Shown here: positions 17,172 to 26,810 of the stretch, piece after piece | Layout: each line of letters begins with the position of its first letter | Position numbering within the stretch: the stretch's first letter is position 1 | DNA from: Nitrobacteraceae bacterium AZCC 2146 | Lineage (GTDB): Bacteria; Pseudomonadota; Alphaproteobacteria; Rhizobiales; Xanthobacteraceae | NCBI GenBank assembly: GCA_036924855.1 | Contig: JBAGRP010000001.1 | Location: 1,612,001-1,676,000 of the forward strand | DNA length: 64,000 nucleotides | Direction: 5' to 3' | Made by a program: the position numbers and the translations under genes | Notes under the pieces: generated by a model | The model's database searches: none | Told to the model about the DNA's origin: nothing | What the model saw: the letters and a program-made list of their open reading frames with translations, nothing else

Positions 17172-17831
17172 ATGACACTCCAGATTGGCGCCGTGGCCCC
17201 GGATTTCGAGGCTGAAACCACCGCCGGGCGGATCAAATTCCATGACTGGATCGGCGACAGCTGGGCGCTTTTGTTCTCGCATCCGAAGGATTTCACCCCG
17301 GTCTGCACCACTGAACTCGGCGCATTGGCAAAACTGCAGCCGGAGTTCGACAAACGTGGCATCAAGCTGATCGGGCTCAGTGTTGATCCGGTAACCAAGC
17401 ATTCGCTTTGGGTGGAAGACATCCGCGAGACCCAGGGTTATGCCCCGACCTTCCCGATGATCGGCGACACCGACCTCAACGTCTCCAAGCTCTATGACAT
17501 GCTGCCGGCCAGCGTCTCCGGCGATGCCAATTCCCGCACCGCCGCCGACAACGCCACCGTGCGCAACGTGTTCGTCATCGGCCCGGACAAGAAGATCAAG
17601 CTGGTGCTGGTCTATCCGATGACCACCGGCCGCAATTTTGCGGAAATCCTGCGCGTGATCGATTCCGTGCAGATGACCGCGAAGCATCGCGTCGCAACTC
17701 CCGCCGACTGGCAGCAGGGCGAGGACGTGATCATTGCGGGTTCGGTGACCGACGACGAGGCCAAGACGATCTACCCCGACGGCTGGAAGTCGCCGAAGCC
17801 GTATATCCGGATCGTGCCGCAGCCGAAGTAA
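17172..17831 (+). CDS. 1-Cys peroxiredoxin (Prx6 type)
   Basis: 219 aa. The peroxidatic cysteine is in the motif DFTPVCTTELG (C45), with Pro and Thr in place. The C-terminal domain (PADWQQGEDVIIAGSVTDDEA, YPDGWKSPKPYIR) is typical of the Prx6 subfamily. It reduces hydrogen peroxide and organic or lipid hydroperoxides in the cytoplasm. GAGG lies 8 bases before the ATG. Monocistronic, followed by a strong terminator. Confidence 0.93.
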   Translation: MTLQIGAVAPDFEAETTAGRIKFHDWIGDSWALLFSHPKDFTPVCTTELGALAKLQPEFDKRGIKLIGLSVDPVTKHSLWVEDIRETQGYAPTFPMIGDTDLNVSKLYDMLPASVSGDANSRTAADNATVRNVFVIGPDKKIKLVLVYPMTTGRNFAEILRVIDSVQMTAKHRVATPADWQQGEDVIIAGSVTDDEAKTIYPDGWKSPKPYIRIVPQPK

Positions 17832-17853
17832 CGGCCGCACACTTGAGACGACG

Positions 17854-17887
17854 AAGGGGCGCTTCGCTGCTGCGAGGCGCCCCTTTT
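17854..17887 (+). terminator. Rho-independent terminator of the peroxiredoxin gene
   Basis: The 9-bp stem AAGGGGCGC/GCGCCCCTT with a 14-base loop runs into TTTT, 25 bases after the stop codon. Confidence 0.85.
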
Positions 17888-17901
17888 CGTTGAGATAAAG
17901 A

Positions 17902-18157
17902 TCAGATCGTTGGCGCCAGCCAGTTGGCGATCAGCAGGCCCAGGGTGGACGACACCGCGTCCCCCGGGCGATGTCGACGACCGCCATCGCCCAGGTCCAG
18001 TGCTTCAACAGCGACAGCGAGGTCAGCTCGAACGTCGCGTAGCAGAACCGGCCGAACAGCGCGCCGTACAGCAGCGTCGATGGCCAGGTCGCATCGGGCG
18101 AGCCGCTGACGAAGATCAGGATGCCGGCCACATAGAGCGGATAGAACGGGATCGCCG
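17902..18157 (-). pseudogene. DUF2177 membrane protein remnant, 5'-truncated and frameshifted
   Basis: The reverse strand encodes IPFYPLYVAGILIFVS, TLLYGALFGRFCYATFELT and AMAVVDIA, the hallmark segments of DUF2177 membrane proteins. The N-terminal 45 or so residues expected for the family are missing. After VVDIA a one-base deletion near 17961-17966 shifts the frame: the proper ending (SSTLGLLIANWLAP, stop at 17902) is in the next frame. No start codon remains. Homology stops abruptly at about 18157, where a photolyase remnant begins on the other strand. Confidence 0.75.
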
Positions 18158-18162
18158 GATGC

Positions 18163-18285
18163 CAAGCGTATCTCACCGAACATGTCGCCGACCTGTTCGG
18201 CAAAAGCTATCCGGCGCCGATCATCGAACACAAGGTCGGTCGCGAACGCGCACTCAAAGCGTATGCAACGACACGAAACGGTTGA
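18163..18285 (+). pseudogene. Deoxyribodipyrimidine photolyase C-terminal remnant
   Basis: The plus strand reads AYLTEHVADLFGKSYPAPI then EHKVGRERALKAYA and a TGA at 18283. The segment P-I-I-x-H-K-x-x-R-E-R-A-L is the usual C-terminus of class I photolyases. Only about 40 codons remain and there is no start. With the neighbouring DUF2177 remnant it marks a deletion that removed both 5' ends. Confidence 0.6.
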
Positions 18286-18361
18286 CTGCGCGTCGCATGA
18301 TGCTTCATCCCAACAGCGAATCGGACTATCGTCAGAGAATCAATAACCTTTGGGGGATAAG

Positions 18362-18727
18362 ATGAAAGACGACACACCGATTTTGGAGCAGGCGACAGAC
18401 GCTCTCAGCAGCGCCGTCGATGCGACCAAAGAAGCCACCACCTCCGTGGTGAAGAAGGTCAAGAAGGCCGCCAAGAAAGTCGCAAAGAAAGTGACGCCGG
18501 CAAAGAAGTCCACCAAGAAATCTTCGGCCAAGAAATCTTCGGCGAAGAAAACCAAGAAAGCGAAATCTAAAGTGAAAAAAGCAGTGAAGAAGACCGTCAA
18601 GAAGGCTTCCAAGGCCGCCAAGACCACGAAGAAGGCCGCCAAGAAGACCGTGAAGAAGGTCGCCAAGAAGACCAAGAAAGCTGCGCCGAAGAAGGCCAAG
18701 AAGGCCGCCAAGAAGTCCAAGAAGTAA
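18362..18727 (+). CDS. Histone H1-like Lys/Ala-rich protein
   Basis: 121 aa. The N-terminal 30 residues are acidic/neutral (LEQATDALSSAVDATKEATT). The rest is repeats of VKK-KAAKK-type motifs with about 45% Lys, like the C-terminal tail of eukaryotic H1 and bacterial HC1/AlgP-type proteins. It probably binds and compacts DNA or RNA without sequence specificity. I chose the ATG at 18362, placed 4 bases after GGGGGA; a TTG at 18350 is in frame. The tail's low-complexity codons make it prone to length changes between strains. Confidence 0.85.
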   Translation: MKDDTPILEQATDALSSAVDATKEATTSVVKKVKKAAKKVAKKVTPAKKSTKKSSAKKSSAKKTKKAKSKVKKAVKKTVKKASKAAKTTKKAAKKTVKKVAKKTKKAAPKKAKKAAKKSKK

Positions 18728-18751
18728 GCATCACAGCTTCGCTGTGAAGTG

Positions 18752-18784
18752 AAAGCCTCCGGGTCCAAGCCCGGAGGCTTTTTC
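18752..18784 (+). terminator. Rho-independent terminator of the H1-like gene
   Basis: The stem AAGCCTCCGGG/CCCGGAGGCTT with a short loop is followed by TTTTTCTT. A small second hairpin (TCACAGC-ttc-GCTGTGA, 18731-18747) lies between the stop codon and this terminator. Confidence 0.9.
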
Positions 18785-18809
18785 TTGTGTGCTCAGGCTT
18801 GTCGTGAGC

Positions 18810-19685
18810 TCAGGCGTGGGCGCGGTTGACCAGAAACACCGCGGCGCCACAGGCCGCCATGCCGACGAAGGCGGTGGCATCGAGCTTCTCGCCGAACAGC
18901 AGATAGGCCATCAGCGCGGTCACCGCCGGCACCAGATAGAACAGGCTCGCCACCTGGCTCGACGCCCGCCGGCGCAGCAGCCAGTACAACAAGCCGACGG
19001 TGCCGATCGACAGCACCACCGCGAGCCAGGTCACCGACAAGATGAATTCGGCGGTCCAGTGGATGACGTTGGTCTCGAAGCACCAGGCGCCGATGCCGAG
19101 CAGCAGCAGCGCCGAGATCTGCTGCACCAGGATGCCGGCGCGCCAGTCGATGCCGCCGCAGAATCGTTTCTGGTAGAGCGTGCCCAGCGTGATGCTGAGC
19201 AGCGACGCGCCGGAGGCCAGCCAGCCCCAACAGGCGTCGCCGGATATCGGCCGGTTGTGCAGGATCAGCGCCACGCCGGCGAGGCCGAGCAGCAGCCCGC
19301 CCCATTGCAGCGGCGTGACACGCTCGCCAAGCCAGCGGCTCGCCAGCGTCGAGGTCAGGATCGGCTGCAGGCCGGGGATCAGCGCCGACAATCCCACCGG
19401 CACCGAATGCGCCACCGCCATCACAGTGCCGGCGAGATAGAAGCCCTGCACCAGAATGCCGGCGATAATGCTGTGACCGATGCCGGCGCGATCCGGCCAT
19501 TTCGGCCGGACGATGGCGACGACGACAGCCATGATCGACACCGCCAGCGCCATCCGAACCGTCAGATAGGTCAGCGGCTCGGCGCCCCCGAGCACGTATT
19601 TGGTGCCGATGAATCCAGTGCTCCACAGCACGACGAAAATCACCGGCGCCGTGCGCGCCGCAAGGGCTTGAAAATCACGATTCAT
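18810..19685 (-). CDS. EamA/DMT-family transporter
   Basis: 291 aa with about ten hydrophobic helices arranged as two EamA repeats (first beginning APVIFVVLWSTGFIGTKYVLG, second in WLAVVLSIGTVGLLYWLLRR to VTALMAYLLFGEKL). The motifs PxxTALMAYLLFGE and WSTGFIGTK are typical of drug/metabolite exporters of this superfamily. An inner-membrane exporter of unknown substrate. Divergent from the alcohol dehydrogenase gene with about 100 bases between them. Confidence 0.88.
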   Translation of the reverse strand: MNRDFQALAARTAPVIFVVLWSTGFIGTKYVLGGAEPLTYLTVRMALAVSIMAVVVAIVRPKWPDRAGIGHSIIAGILVQGFYLAGTVMAVAHSVPVGLSALIPGLQPILTSTLASRWLGERVTPLQWGGLLLGLAGVALILHNRPISGDACWGWLASGASLLSITLGTLYQKRFCGGIDWRAGILVQQISALLLLGIGAWCFETNVIHWTAEFILSVTWLAVVLSIGTVGLLYWLLRRRASSQVASLFYLVPAVTALMAYLLFGEKLDATAFVGMAACGAAVFLVNRAHA

Positions 19686-19786
19686 TTGCTGCCCTCAGTG
19701 CCCGATCATGTGCTAAGCGGCAACGACGAATTGCGCGGGGCAGCTCGCTGCACAGCACGTAACCGACACCACACGTGAGGAATCTT

Positions 19787-20915
<1,129 letters not shown>

Positions 20916-20927
20916 GGAGTGCTCCCG

Positions 20928-21839
20928 ATGCAGCTACGGTTCGTTACCGTCGATGTTTTCACATCGGACCAGTTCAGCGGCAACCCGCTGGGCGTGGTGC
21001 TGAATGCCGAGGGGTTGACGGCAGAGCAGATGCAGTCGATCGCGGCGGAGTTCAATCTGTCGGAGACGACCTTCGTGCGACCGCCGAAAGACCCCGCGCA
21101 TACCGCCGAGGTTCGGATCTTCACGCCCAAGGGCGAGATGCCGTTTGCCGGCCATCCCAATGTCGGCACTGCTTTCGTGCTGGCGCGGGCCGGCGAAAGC
21201 TATGGCCGCCCCATCACCGGCGCTCGCGTGATCTTCGAGGAAAAGGCCGGCCTGGTGCCGATCGACATTCTCAGGGATGGCGCGACGGTGACAGGCGCGA
21301 AGCTCGCTTCGCCGCAGCGGCTCAGCATAGGCGCGGAGATTCCTGCGGAGTTGATTGCCGCATCCTGCGGGGTTGCCCTCGATCAGATCGAGATCAAAAA
21401 TCACCGGCCGATCATTGCCTCCTGCGGCGCGGCGTTCATTCTCGCCGAGCTGAAATCCAATGCCGCCCTGAAGACGGCGATCCCGCATGCCGATGTGTTT
21501 CGCCGTGACGTCGCCAAATATCCGGTGACCAGCATCCTGCTCTATACGCAAGTCGACGAGCCCTCGATCGACATTCGCGCGCGGATGTTCGCCCCTCAGC
21601 ACAACATTCCCGAAGATCCGGCCACCGGCAGCGCCAATGTCGCGCTGATCGGCCTGCTGGCGCAGTTGCGCAAGGAAGCCGACCTGTCGCTGTGGAAGAC
21701 CATCGCGCAAGGCGTCGAGATGGGCCGCGCCAGCCTGCTCTATGCCGAAGCCACCAAGCAGGACGGCGTGGTCACCGCCACCTACATCGGCGGCCGCTGC
21801 GTGCCGGTGATGACGGGCACGATCGAACTCATTCCATAA
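20928..21839 (+). CDS. PhzF-family isomerase/epimerase
   Basis: 303 aa. The PhzF fold motifs are all present: [16 protein letters not shown] at the start, NLSETTFV with the catalytic Glu, [17 protein letters not shown], and [12 protein letters not shown]. The ATG at 20928 follows AGGGAG; the gene begins 12 bases after the alcohol dehydrogenase stop and is probably cotranscribed. Family members isomerise or epimerise varied small substrates, so the reaction cannot be named. Confidence 0.9.
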   Translation: MQLRFVTVDVFTSDQFSGNPLGVVLNAEGLTAEQMQSIAAEFNLSETTFVRPPKDPAHTAEVRIFTPKGEMPFAGHPNVGTAFVLARAGESYGRPITGARVIFEEKAGLVPIDILRDGATVTGAKLASPQRLSIGAEIPAELIAASCGVALDQIEIKNHRPIIASCGAAFILAELKSNAALKTAIPHADVFRRDVAKYPVTSILLYTQVDEPSIDIRARMFAPQHNIPEDPATGSANVALIGLLAQLRKEADLSLWKTIAQGVEMGRASLLYAEATKQDGVVTATYIGGRCVPVMTGTIELIP

Positions 21840-21898
21840 AGTTGCGCGACCCGGATGCTCCGCAGCATCGTAGTTCGTGGGGTGAGCACGATGTGTAT

Positions 21899-22094
21899 CG
21901 TAGCCTGGATGAAGCGAAGCGCCATCCGGGATTCACGCCACGACACTCTCTCCTTCGTCATTCCGGGACGCGCCTTGGTCGGCGACAGCCGACCAAGGCG
22001 CGGGCCCGGAATCCATAACCACGACCGTCGAGAATATGGATTCCGGGCTCGTGCATTCAGCGCCGGATGGCGCCGAATGCACGCCCCGGAATGA
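21899..22094. repeat. Intergenic palindromic repeats (two types)
   Basis: The left part (21899-21930) is a small inverted repeat built on TAGCCTGGATGAAGCG and GCCATCCGGG. The right part (21958-22094) is a compound palindrome opening with CATTCCGGGACGCG and closing with CGCCCCGGAATGAC, with internal hairpins GCCTTGGTCGG/CCGACCAAGGC and GTGCATTCAGCGCC/GGCGCCGAATGCAC. Together they fill the gap between phzF and the next gene. Confidence 0.75.
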
Positions 22095-22161
22095 CAGGCG
22101 TGGGGATCATCGTGGGGTGCCGAAGAAAAAATTCACATCTACCCGTTGACCTGCTCAGGCT

Positions 22162-22608
22162 CTAAAAATCTTCCGGACAGGGATCGACGATGCGCCAGAG
22201 GTCGAGGCCGTTCTTGATCTTCTTCATCTCGGGCGTCAGGCCGCCGTTGCGGCTGATCCATTCCTTCACCGGCTGCGGGTAATAGGCCATCAGATCCGAG
22301 GTGCCTTCGTAGCTGGTGACCTTGATGCCGAAGGTGAAGGCCTTGTCGTAATAGGCCTGGTGGAAGCCGAGGCTGGCGCGCGGGGTCACGCAGATCTTGT
22401 TCATCGGCACGATGCCGAACACCATGGTGCAGGCGGAATTGCAGATGCCGTCGATGATGACGCGTTCCTTGCGGTCGCGGATGCGCTCGTACTTGGCCTT
22501 GTATTCGGTGACATAGCCACCGTGATCGCGGGTGATGTGCAGATCGGCGCGTGCCGGCGCCACGGACAACAACAGCAGCGTCAGGATGGGCAGCAGCGAA
22601 AGGCGCAT
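22162..22608 (-). CDS. Exported ClpP/crotonase-fold-like hypothetical protein
   Basis: 148 aa with a clear signal peptide (MRLSLLPILTLLLLSVAPARA). The core GGYVTEYKAKYERIRD then RVIIDGICNSACTMVFG resembles periplasmic ClpP-like proteins in which the Ser of S-A-C is the nucleophile position and the cysteines form a disulfide; GFHQAYYDK may supply the His. Activity is not demonstrated for this group. Monocistronic between repeats and ilvA. Confidence 0.7.
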   Translation of the reverse strand: MRLSLLPILTLLLLSVAPARADLHITRDHGGYVTEYKAKYERIRDRKERVIIDGICNSACTMVFGIVPMNKICVTPRASLGFHQAYYDKAFTFGIKVTSYEGTSDLMAYYPQPVKEWISRNGGLTPEMKKIKNGLDLWRIVDPCPEDF

Positions 22609-22744
22609 GGAGCGATCGGAACCGGTAAGGGGCTGTCAGGCCGCAGGCGTCAACCTGCGGCCCGACTCTGGCCGGACTGTGTTGGCATTCCGTTAAGCAT
22701 CGGCTTTGAGCGAAAAAAAGGCAGAACCGGCCTCCCCCGCCGGC

Positions 22745-24262
22745 TCAGCCGTTGAGAAACATCCGGTAGACCGGGTTGCTGGTCTCGTCCTCAAAGGGAT
22801 AGCCGAGCGAGGTCAGCCGCTCCGCCAGCCGCGGCCGGTCGGCTTCGGGGACCTGGATTCCGACCAGCACCCGGCCGTAATCGGCGCCGTGGTTGCGGTA
22901 GTGGAACAGCGTGATGTTCCACTGCGGCCCCATCTGGTCGAGGAATTTCAGCAGCGCGCCCGGCCGCTCCGGGAATTCGAAGCGCAGGATCACCTCGTCG
23001 CGCAGCGCCGGCGGTGCACGCCCGCCAACCATATAGCGGATGTGCAGCTTGGCGGTCTCGTCAGCGCTGATATCGAGCACCTTGTAGCCGAGCCGCTCGA
23101 GCTGCCCGATCAGCTCGCTTTTCTCGTGCCGGGCGCCGCCGAGCTTGAGACCGACGAAGACGTTGGCTTCCTTCGCATCGGCATAGCGATAGTTGAACTC
23201 GGTGATGGTGTGGTTGCCGATGGTCTCGATGAAGCGGCGATAGCTGCCTGGCTGTTCGGGGATGGTGACGCCGAGCAGGATCTCGCGGGCCTCGCCGACC
23301 TCGGCGCGCTCGGCGACGTGGCGCAGCCGGTCGAAATTCATGTTGGCGCCGCTGTTGATGGCGATCAGCGCGCCGGTTCGCACCGGATTGTTCGCCGCAT
23401 AGGTCTTCAGGCCCGCCAAAGCCAGCGCACCCGCGGGCTCGGCGATCACCCGCATGTCCTCGAAGATGTCCTTGATGGCGGCGCACATCTCGTCGGTGTC
23501 GGCGACGATGATATCGTCGAGCAATTTGCGGCACAGTCGAAACGTCTCGACGCCGGCCTGGCGCACCGCGACGCCGTCGGCGAACAGCCCGACGCGGTCG
23601 AGCACGACGCGCTCGCCGGCTGCGATCGCCGCCTTCATCGAGGCTGCGTCCGCCGGCTCGACGCCGATCACCTTGGTCTCGGGCCGCAGGAATTTGACGA
23701 ACGACGCAACACCGGCCGCAAGCCCGCCGCCGCCGATCGGCACGAACACCGCCTCGATCGGATCGGGGTGCTGCTGCAAGAGCTCCATGCCGATGGTGCC
23801 CTGCCCCGCGATCACATCGGGATCGTCATAGGGATGCACGAAGGTCAGGCCGCGCTCGGCCTCAAGCTGCCGCGCATGCGCCGAAGCCTCATCAAACGTG
23901 TCGCCGAACAGGATGGCGTTGCCGCCCCAGTAGCGGACCGCATCGACCTTGATCGGCGGCGTGGTGATGGGCATCACGATGGTGGCCTGGATGCCCAATC
24001 GCTGCGCCGACAGCGCCACACCCTGGGCGTGATTGCCGGCCGAGGCGCAGATCACGCCGGCGGCACGCTGCTGCGCCGAGAGCTGCGAAATCTTGTTGTA
24101 GGCGCCACGAATCTTGAACGAGAAAATCGGCTGCAGGTCCTCGCGCTTCAGCAGTACCGCGCTGCCAAGCCGCGCGCTGAGCCGCACCATCGGATCCAGC
24201 GGCGTCTGCACCGCGACGTCATAGACCCGGGTGTCGAGAATTTTTCGGATGTAGTCCGTCAC
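22745..24262 (-). CDS. ilvA: Threonine ammonia-lyase, biosynthetic, with two ACT-like domains
   Basis: 505 aa. The PLP-lysine sits in PIFSFKIRGAYNK (K50) and the phosphate loop is GGGGLAAG. After about residue 330 come two ACT-like regulatory repeats (LLGVTIPEQPGSYRRF and ILRFEFPERPGALLKFL). It deaminates threonine to 2-oxobutanoate, the first step of isoleucine synthesis, and this long form is the isoleucine-feedback-regulated type. The stop is 60 bases after the tRNA-Arg side and the gene appears monocistronic. Confidence 0.95.
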   Translation of the reverse strand: MTDYIRKILDTRVYDVAVQTPLDPMVRLSARLGSAVLLKREDLQPIFSFKIRGAYNKISQLSAQQRAAGVICASAGNHAQGVALSAQRLGIQATIVMPITTPPIKVDAVRYWGGNAILFGDTFDEASAHARQLEAERGLTFVHPYDDPDVIAGQGTIGMELLQQHPDPIEAVFVPIGGGGLAAGVASFVKFLRPETKVIGVEPADAASMKAAIAAGERVVLDRVGLFADGVAVRQAGVETFRLCRKLLDDIIVADTDEMCAAIKDIFEDMRVIAEPAGALALAGLKTYAANNPVRTGALIAINSGANMNFDRLRHVAERAEVGEAREILLGVTIPEQPGSYRRFIETIGNHTITEFNYRYADAKEANVFVGLKLGGARHEKSELIGQLERLGYKVLDISADETAKLHIRYMVGGRAPPALRDEVILRFEFPERPGALLKFLDQMGPQWNITLFHYRNHGADYGRVLVGIQVPEADRPRLAERLTSLGYPFEDETSNPVYRMFLNG

Positions 24263-24320
24263 AATGGATCCTTAAACGCGCTTGCCAGCAGCGGCCCCGG
24301 CATTTTGCCAGACGCGGGAA

Positions 24321-24397
24321 TGGTGCACTCGGAGCGATTCGAACGCCCGACCCTCGGAATCGAAATCCGATGCTCTATCCAGCTGAGCTACGAGTGC
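24321..24397 (-). tRNA. tRNA-Arg (anticodon TCG)
   Basis: A 77-base reverse-strand cloverleaf. Acceptor GCACTCG pairs with CGAGTGC, D-arm AGCTCAGCTGGATAGAGC, anticodon arm TCGGA-TTTCGAT-TCCGA, T-arm with GTTCGAATC, CCA encoded. It lies upstream of ilvA on the same strand. Confidence 0.96.
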
Positions 24398-24450
24398 GAC
24401 GGCGGCACCATAGCGGCGAAAGCCGCAAAAGCCAGCCCCGGAAATAGACA

Positions 24451-24472
24451 CGCCCGGCATTTCTGCCGGGCG
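24451..24472 (-). terminator. Possible terminator hairpin after the SDR gene
   Basis: A perfect 9-bp stem CGCCCGGCA/TGCCGGGCG with a 4-base loop lies 52 bases after the SDR stop. It lacks a T-run, so it may act only as a pause or Rho-assisted site. Confidence 0.4.
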
Positions 24473-24523
24473 TTGAGATGCGCAAATGGGCGCTGGTCGC
24501 CGTTGCGCGGCCACCGTCAGCGC

Positions 24524-25339
24524 TCAGGCGACGGCGCGCTGCTTCACGCCGTAACGAGCCGCCGGAACGGTGCGCGACAGGCCTGGCAGCAGCGTCTGCC
24601 TCGCTGCCTCGAAGGCGGTCCAGTCGGCCAGATTGGGCAGCGACGGGATGGTGACGAGTTCGCCCTGGTCGAACCCGGCCAGCGCGGCATCGACCATGTC
24701 GTCCGCCGACATCACGATGGCCGCCGGCAGATGCTCCACCGGCATGCCGGCGATGCCCCAGAATTCGGTCGCGGTGGCGCCGGGCAGCACGGCCTGGATG
24801 CGGACGCCCTTGGCGGCCAGTTCGTGATGCAGCGACTGGCTGAAGGCCAGCACGAAAGCCTTGCTGCCGCCGTAGACGCCATTGAGCATTTCCGGCGCCA
24901 CCGCCACGATCGAGGCGATGTTGATGATGGTGCCGCTGCCCCGCGCGACGAAAGCCGGCGCCGCCGCATAGGTCAGCCGGGTCAGCACGCCGACATTGAG
25001 CGCGATCATGTCGTCCATCTTGCCGATGTCGGCCTGAAGCAGCGGCGCGGTCGCGCCGACGCCGGCATTGTTGACCAGCATGGTGATACCGGCGTCGTCG
25101 CGCAGCTTCGCCTCGACCTTGGCGACGCCGGCCTTGCCAGTGAGGTCGGCCACCATCGTCTCGACCGAGCGCCCGGTCGCCTTGGTCAGCCGTTTGGCGA
25201 GCGCGTCGAGCCGGTCGCCGTTGCGCGCGACCAGGATCAGGTCGTAGCCGCGATGCGCGAGGCGATCGGCGTAGATCGCGCCGATTCCCGTTGATGCGCC
25301 CGTGATCAGGGCGGTGCCCTTGCGGTGTTCGTTGCTCAC
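24524..25339 (-). CDS. Short-chain dehydrogenase/reductase
   Basis: 271 aa from a GTG at 25339, which follows GGAGAG by 6 bases; the frame extends upstream but without protein-like sequence. The cofactor loop TGASTGIGAIYADRLA, NNAGVG and the catalytic YGGSKA motif (Tyr and Lys) mark a classical SDR. The substrate is unknown. It is divergent from a GlxA-type regulator with about 100 bases between, a layout that often means the regulator controls the SDR. Confidence 0.9.
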   Translation of the reverse strand: MSNEHRKGTALITGASTGIGAIYADRLAHRGYDLILVARNGDRLDALAKRLTKATGRSVETMVADLTGKAGVAKVEAKLRDDAGITMLVNNAGVGATAPLLQADIGKMDDMIALNVGVLTRLTYAAAPAFVARGSGTIINIASIVAVAPEMLNGVYGGSKAFVLAFSQSLHHELAAKGVRIQAVLPGATATEFWGIAGMPVEHLPAAIVMSADDMVDAALAGFDQGELVTIPSLPNLADWTAFEAARQTLLPGLSRTVPAARYGVKQRAVA

Positions 25340-25443
25340 GATGTCTCTCCTTGGGGTGTTCGGGTTCCAATGGAGGGAGTCTAGGGCGCCTTGCCCGCGT
25401 CTCAAATGTCAGATATGCAACCTATTATGCCATGGAGGCCGTC

Positions 25444-26388
25444 ATGCAGCGTATCGCATTCGTCGTCGTCCCGAACTTCCAGGTCATGAGCACGGCCGCG
25501 CTGGCGGCGTTCGAATTCGCCAACCTGACCGCCGGCGAACCGATCTACGATGTCAGCGTGCTGTCGGAGACCGGCGGGCCGATCCACAGTTCGCTCGGCA
25601 TGACGATGGACACCCGGCCATTTGACGATGCGAGCTATGACACCGTGATCGTCGGCGGCGGCAACGAGATCGTCAGAGCTTCGCCCGCGCTGATCGCCTT
25701 TATCCGCAATTCCCTCACCACCTCGCGCCGGGTCGCGGCGATCTGCATGGGCGCCTTCGCGCTGGCCGACGCCGGCGTGCTCGACGGCCGCCGCGTCACC
25801 ACCCACTGGCTCCACGCCCGCGACATGCAGGCGCGCTTTCCCAAGATCCAGATGGACGAAGACAAGATCTTCATCATCGACGGGCCGATCTGGACCTCCG
25901 CCGGAGCGACCGCGGGAATCGATCTCGCGCTCGGCATGGTCGAGAAGGATCTCGGTGCCGACGTCGCCCGCAGCGTCGCGAAAAAGCTCGTCGTCTCGCA
26001 TCGGCGCGCCGGCGGCCAGTCGCAGCACTCCGCTCTGCTCGAGATGGACGCGAAATCCGACCGCATTCAAAATGCTCTGGTTTACGCGCGGAAAAATCTG
26101 CGAGCGCCGTTGTCGGTCGAAGAACTCGCCAAAGCGGCCAATCTCAGCCCGCGGCAGTTCAGCCGCGCGTTTCGCGCCGAGACCGGTCAGCCGCCGGCCA
26201 AGGCGGTGGAGAACCTGCGCGTCGAGGCGGCGCGGTTGATGATGGAGCAGAGCCGGCATCCGATCGATTTCATCGCCACCGAAACCGGCTTCGCCGATCG
26301 CGAGCGGATGCGCCGCGCCTTCCTGCGCGCCTTCGGTCAGCCGCCGCAGGTGATCCGCCGCAACGCCCGCAACGACGCCGCGGTCTGA
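25444..26388 (+). CDS. GlxA-family transcriptional regulator (DJ-1/PfpI plus AraC HTH)
   Basis: 314 aa. The N-terminal DJ-1/PfpI-like domain (about 1-190) contains the nucleophile-elbow-like AAICMGAFALADAG. The C-terminal AraC domain (about 210-310) has two helix-turn-helix units (LSVEELAKAANLSPRQFSR and IDFIATETGFADRERMRRAF). I start at the ATG at 25444, which follows GGAGG by 5 bases, rather than the ATG 12 bases upstream. It probably regulates the divergent SDR gene in response to a small ligand. Confidence 0.9.
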   Translation: MQRIAFVVVPNFQVMSTAALAAFEFANLTAGEPIYDVSVLSETGGPIHSSLGMTMDTRPFDDASYDTVIVGGGNEIVRASPALIAFIRNSLTTSRRVAAICMGAFALADAGVLDGRRVTTHWLHARDMQARFPKIQMDEDKIFIIDGPIWTSAGATAGIDLALGMVEKDLGADVARSVAKKLVVSHRRAGGQSQHSALLEMDAKSDRIQNALVYARKNLRAPLSVEELAKAANLSPRQFSRAFRAETGQPPAKAVENLRVEAARLMMEQSRHPIDFIATETGFADRERMRRAFLRAFGQPPQVIRRNARNDAAV

Positions 26389-26531
26389 GGCGACGGTCGG
26401 GTTCCGGGCGGAACCATCGCGGTGCGAGGATTTTTCTCCGCTTCACATCTTCGCGCGCGACGAAAGTCGCTCTTGCTGCAATGCAACCGAATGCCATATT
26501 GCGCGTTATCGCCTCGCAACGGAGGTCGCCA

Positions 26532-26810
26532 ATGCCTTACGCGCTGTTTTCCAACGCCGTCAAAGTCAGCAAGGCCTTCCCGACCAAGTCGGAAGTCTGG
26601 CAGCACGCCGCCGACAGTGGTCTCGTGATCGAAGTCGGCTCTCGGGAAGAAGATCCGCCGCGCCGGATTCTCGACATGGGCTACGCGATCCATGAATGCG
26701 CGCCGGATCAGGCGGATACATCAAAGGCGCCGGGCATGAGCGAACATGAGATCGCGCAGCTGATCGCCGCCTGCAGCGTCAATCCGCCGTCCGCAGCCGC
26801 CGCATCGTGA
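26532..26810 (+). CDS. Small conserved hypothetical protein
   Basis: 92 aa starting MPYALFSNAVKVSKAFPTK, with GGAGG seven bases before the ATG. Soluble, acidic, with no known motif; similar small proteins are common in Bradyrhizobium. Its last 32 bases overlap the convergent gene on the other strand. Function unknown. Confidence 0.65.
   Translation: MPYALFSNAVKVSKAFPTKSEVWQHAADSGLVIEVGSREEDPPRRILDMGYAIHECAPDQADTSKAPGMSEHEIAQLIAACSVNPPSAAAAS

Noticed and set aside
18350..18361. TTG start for the H1-like protein
   Set aside because: The ATG at 18362 has GGGGGA at good spacing; the TTG would place that motif inside the coding sequence.
22706..25294. 862-codon plus-strand open frame
   Set aside because: It is antisense to ilvA, tRNA-Arg and the SDR gene; its sequence is His/Arg/Asp-rich shadow.
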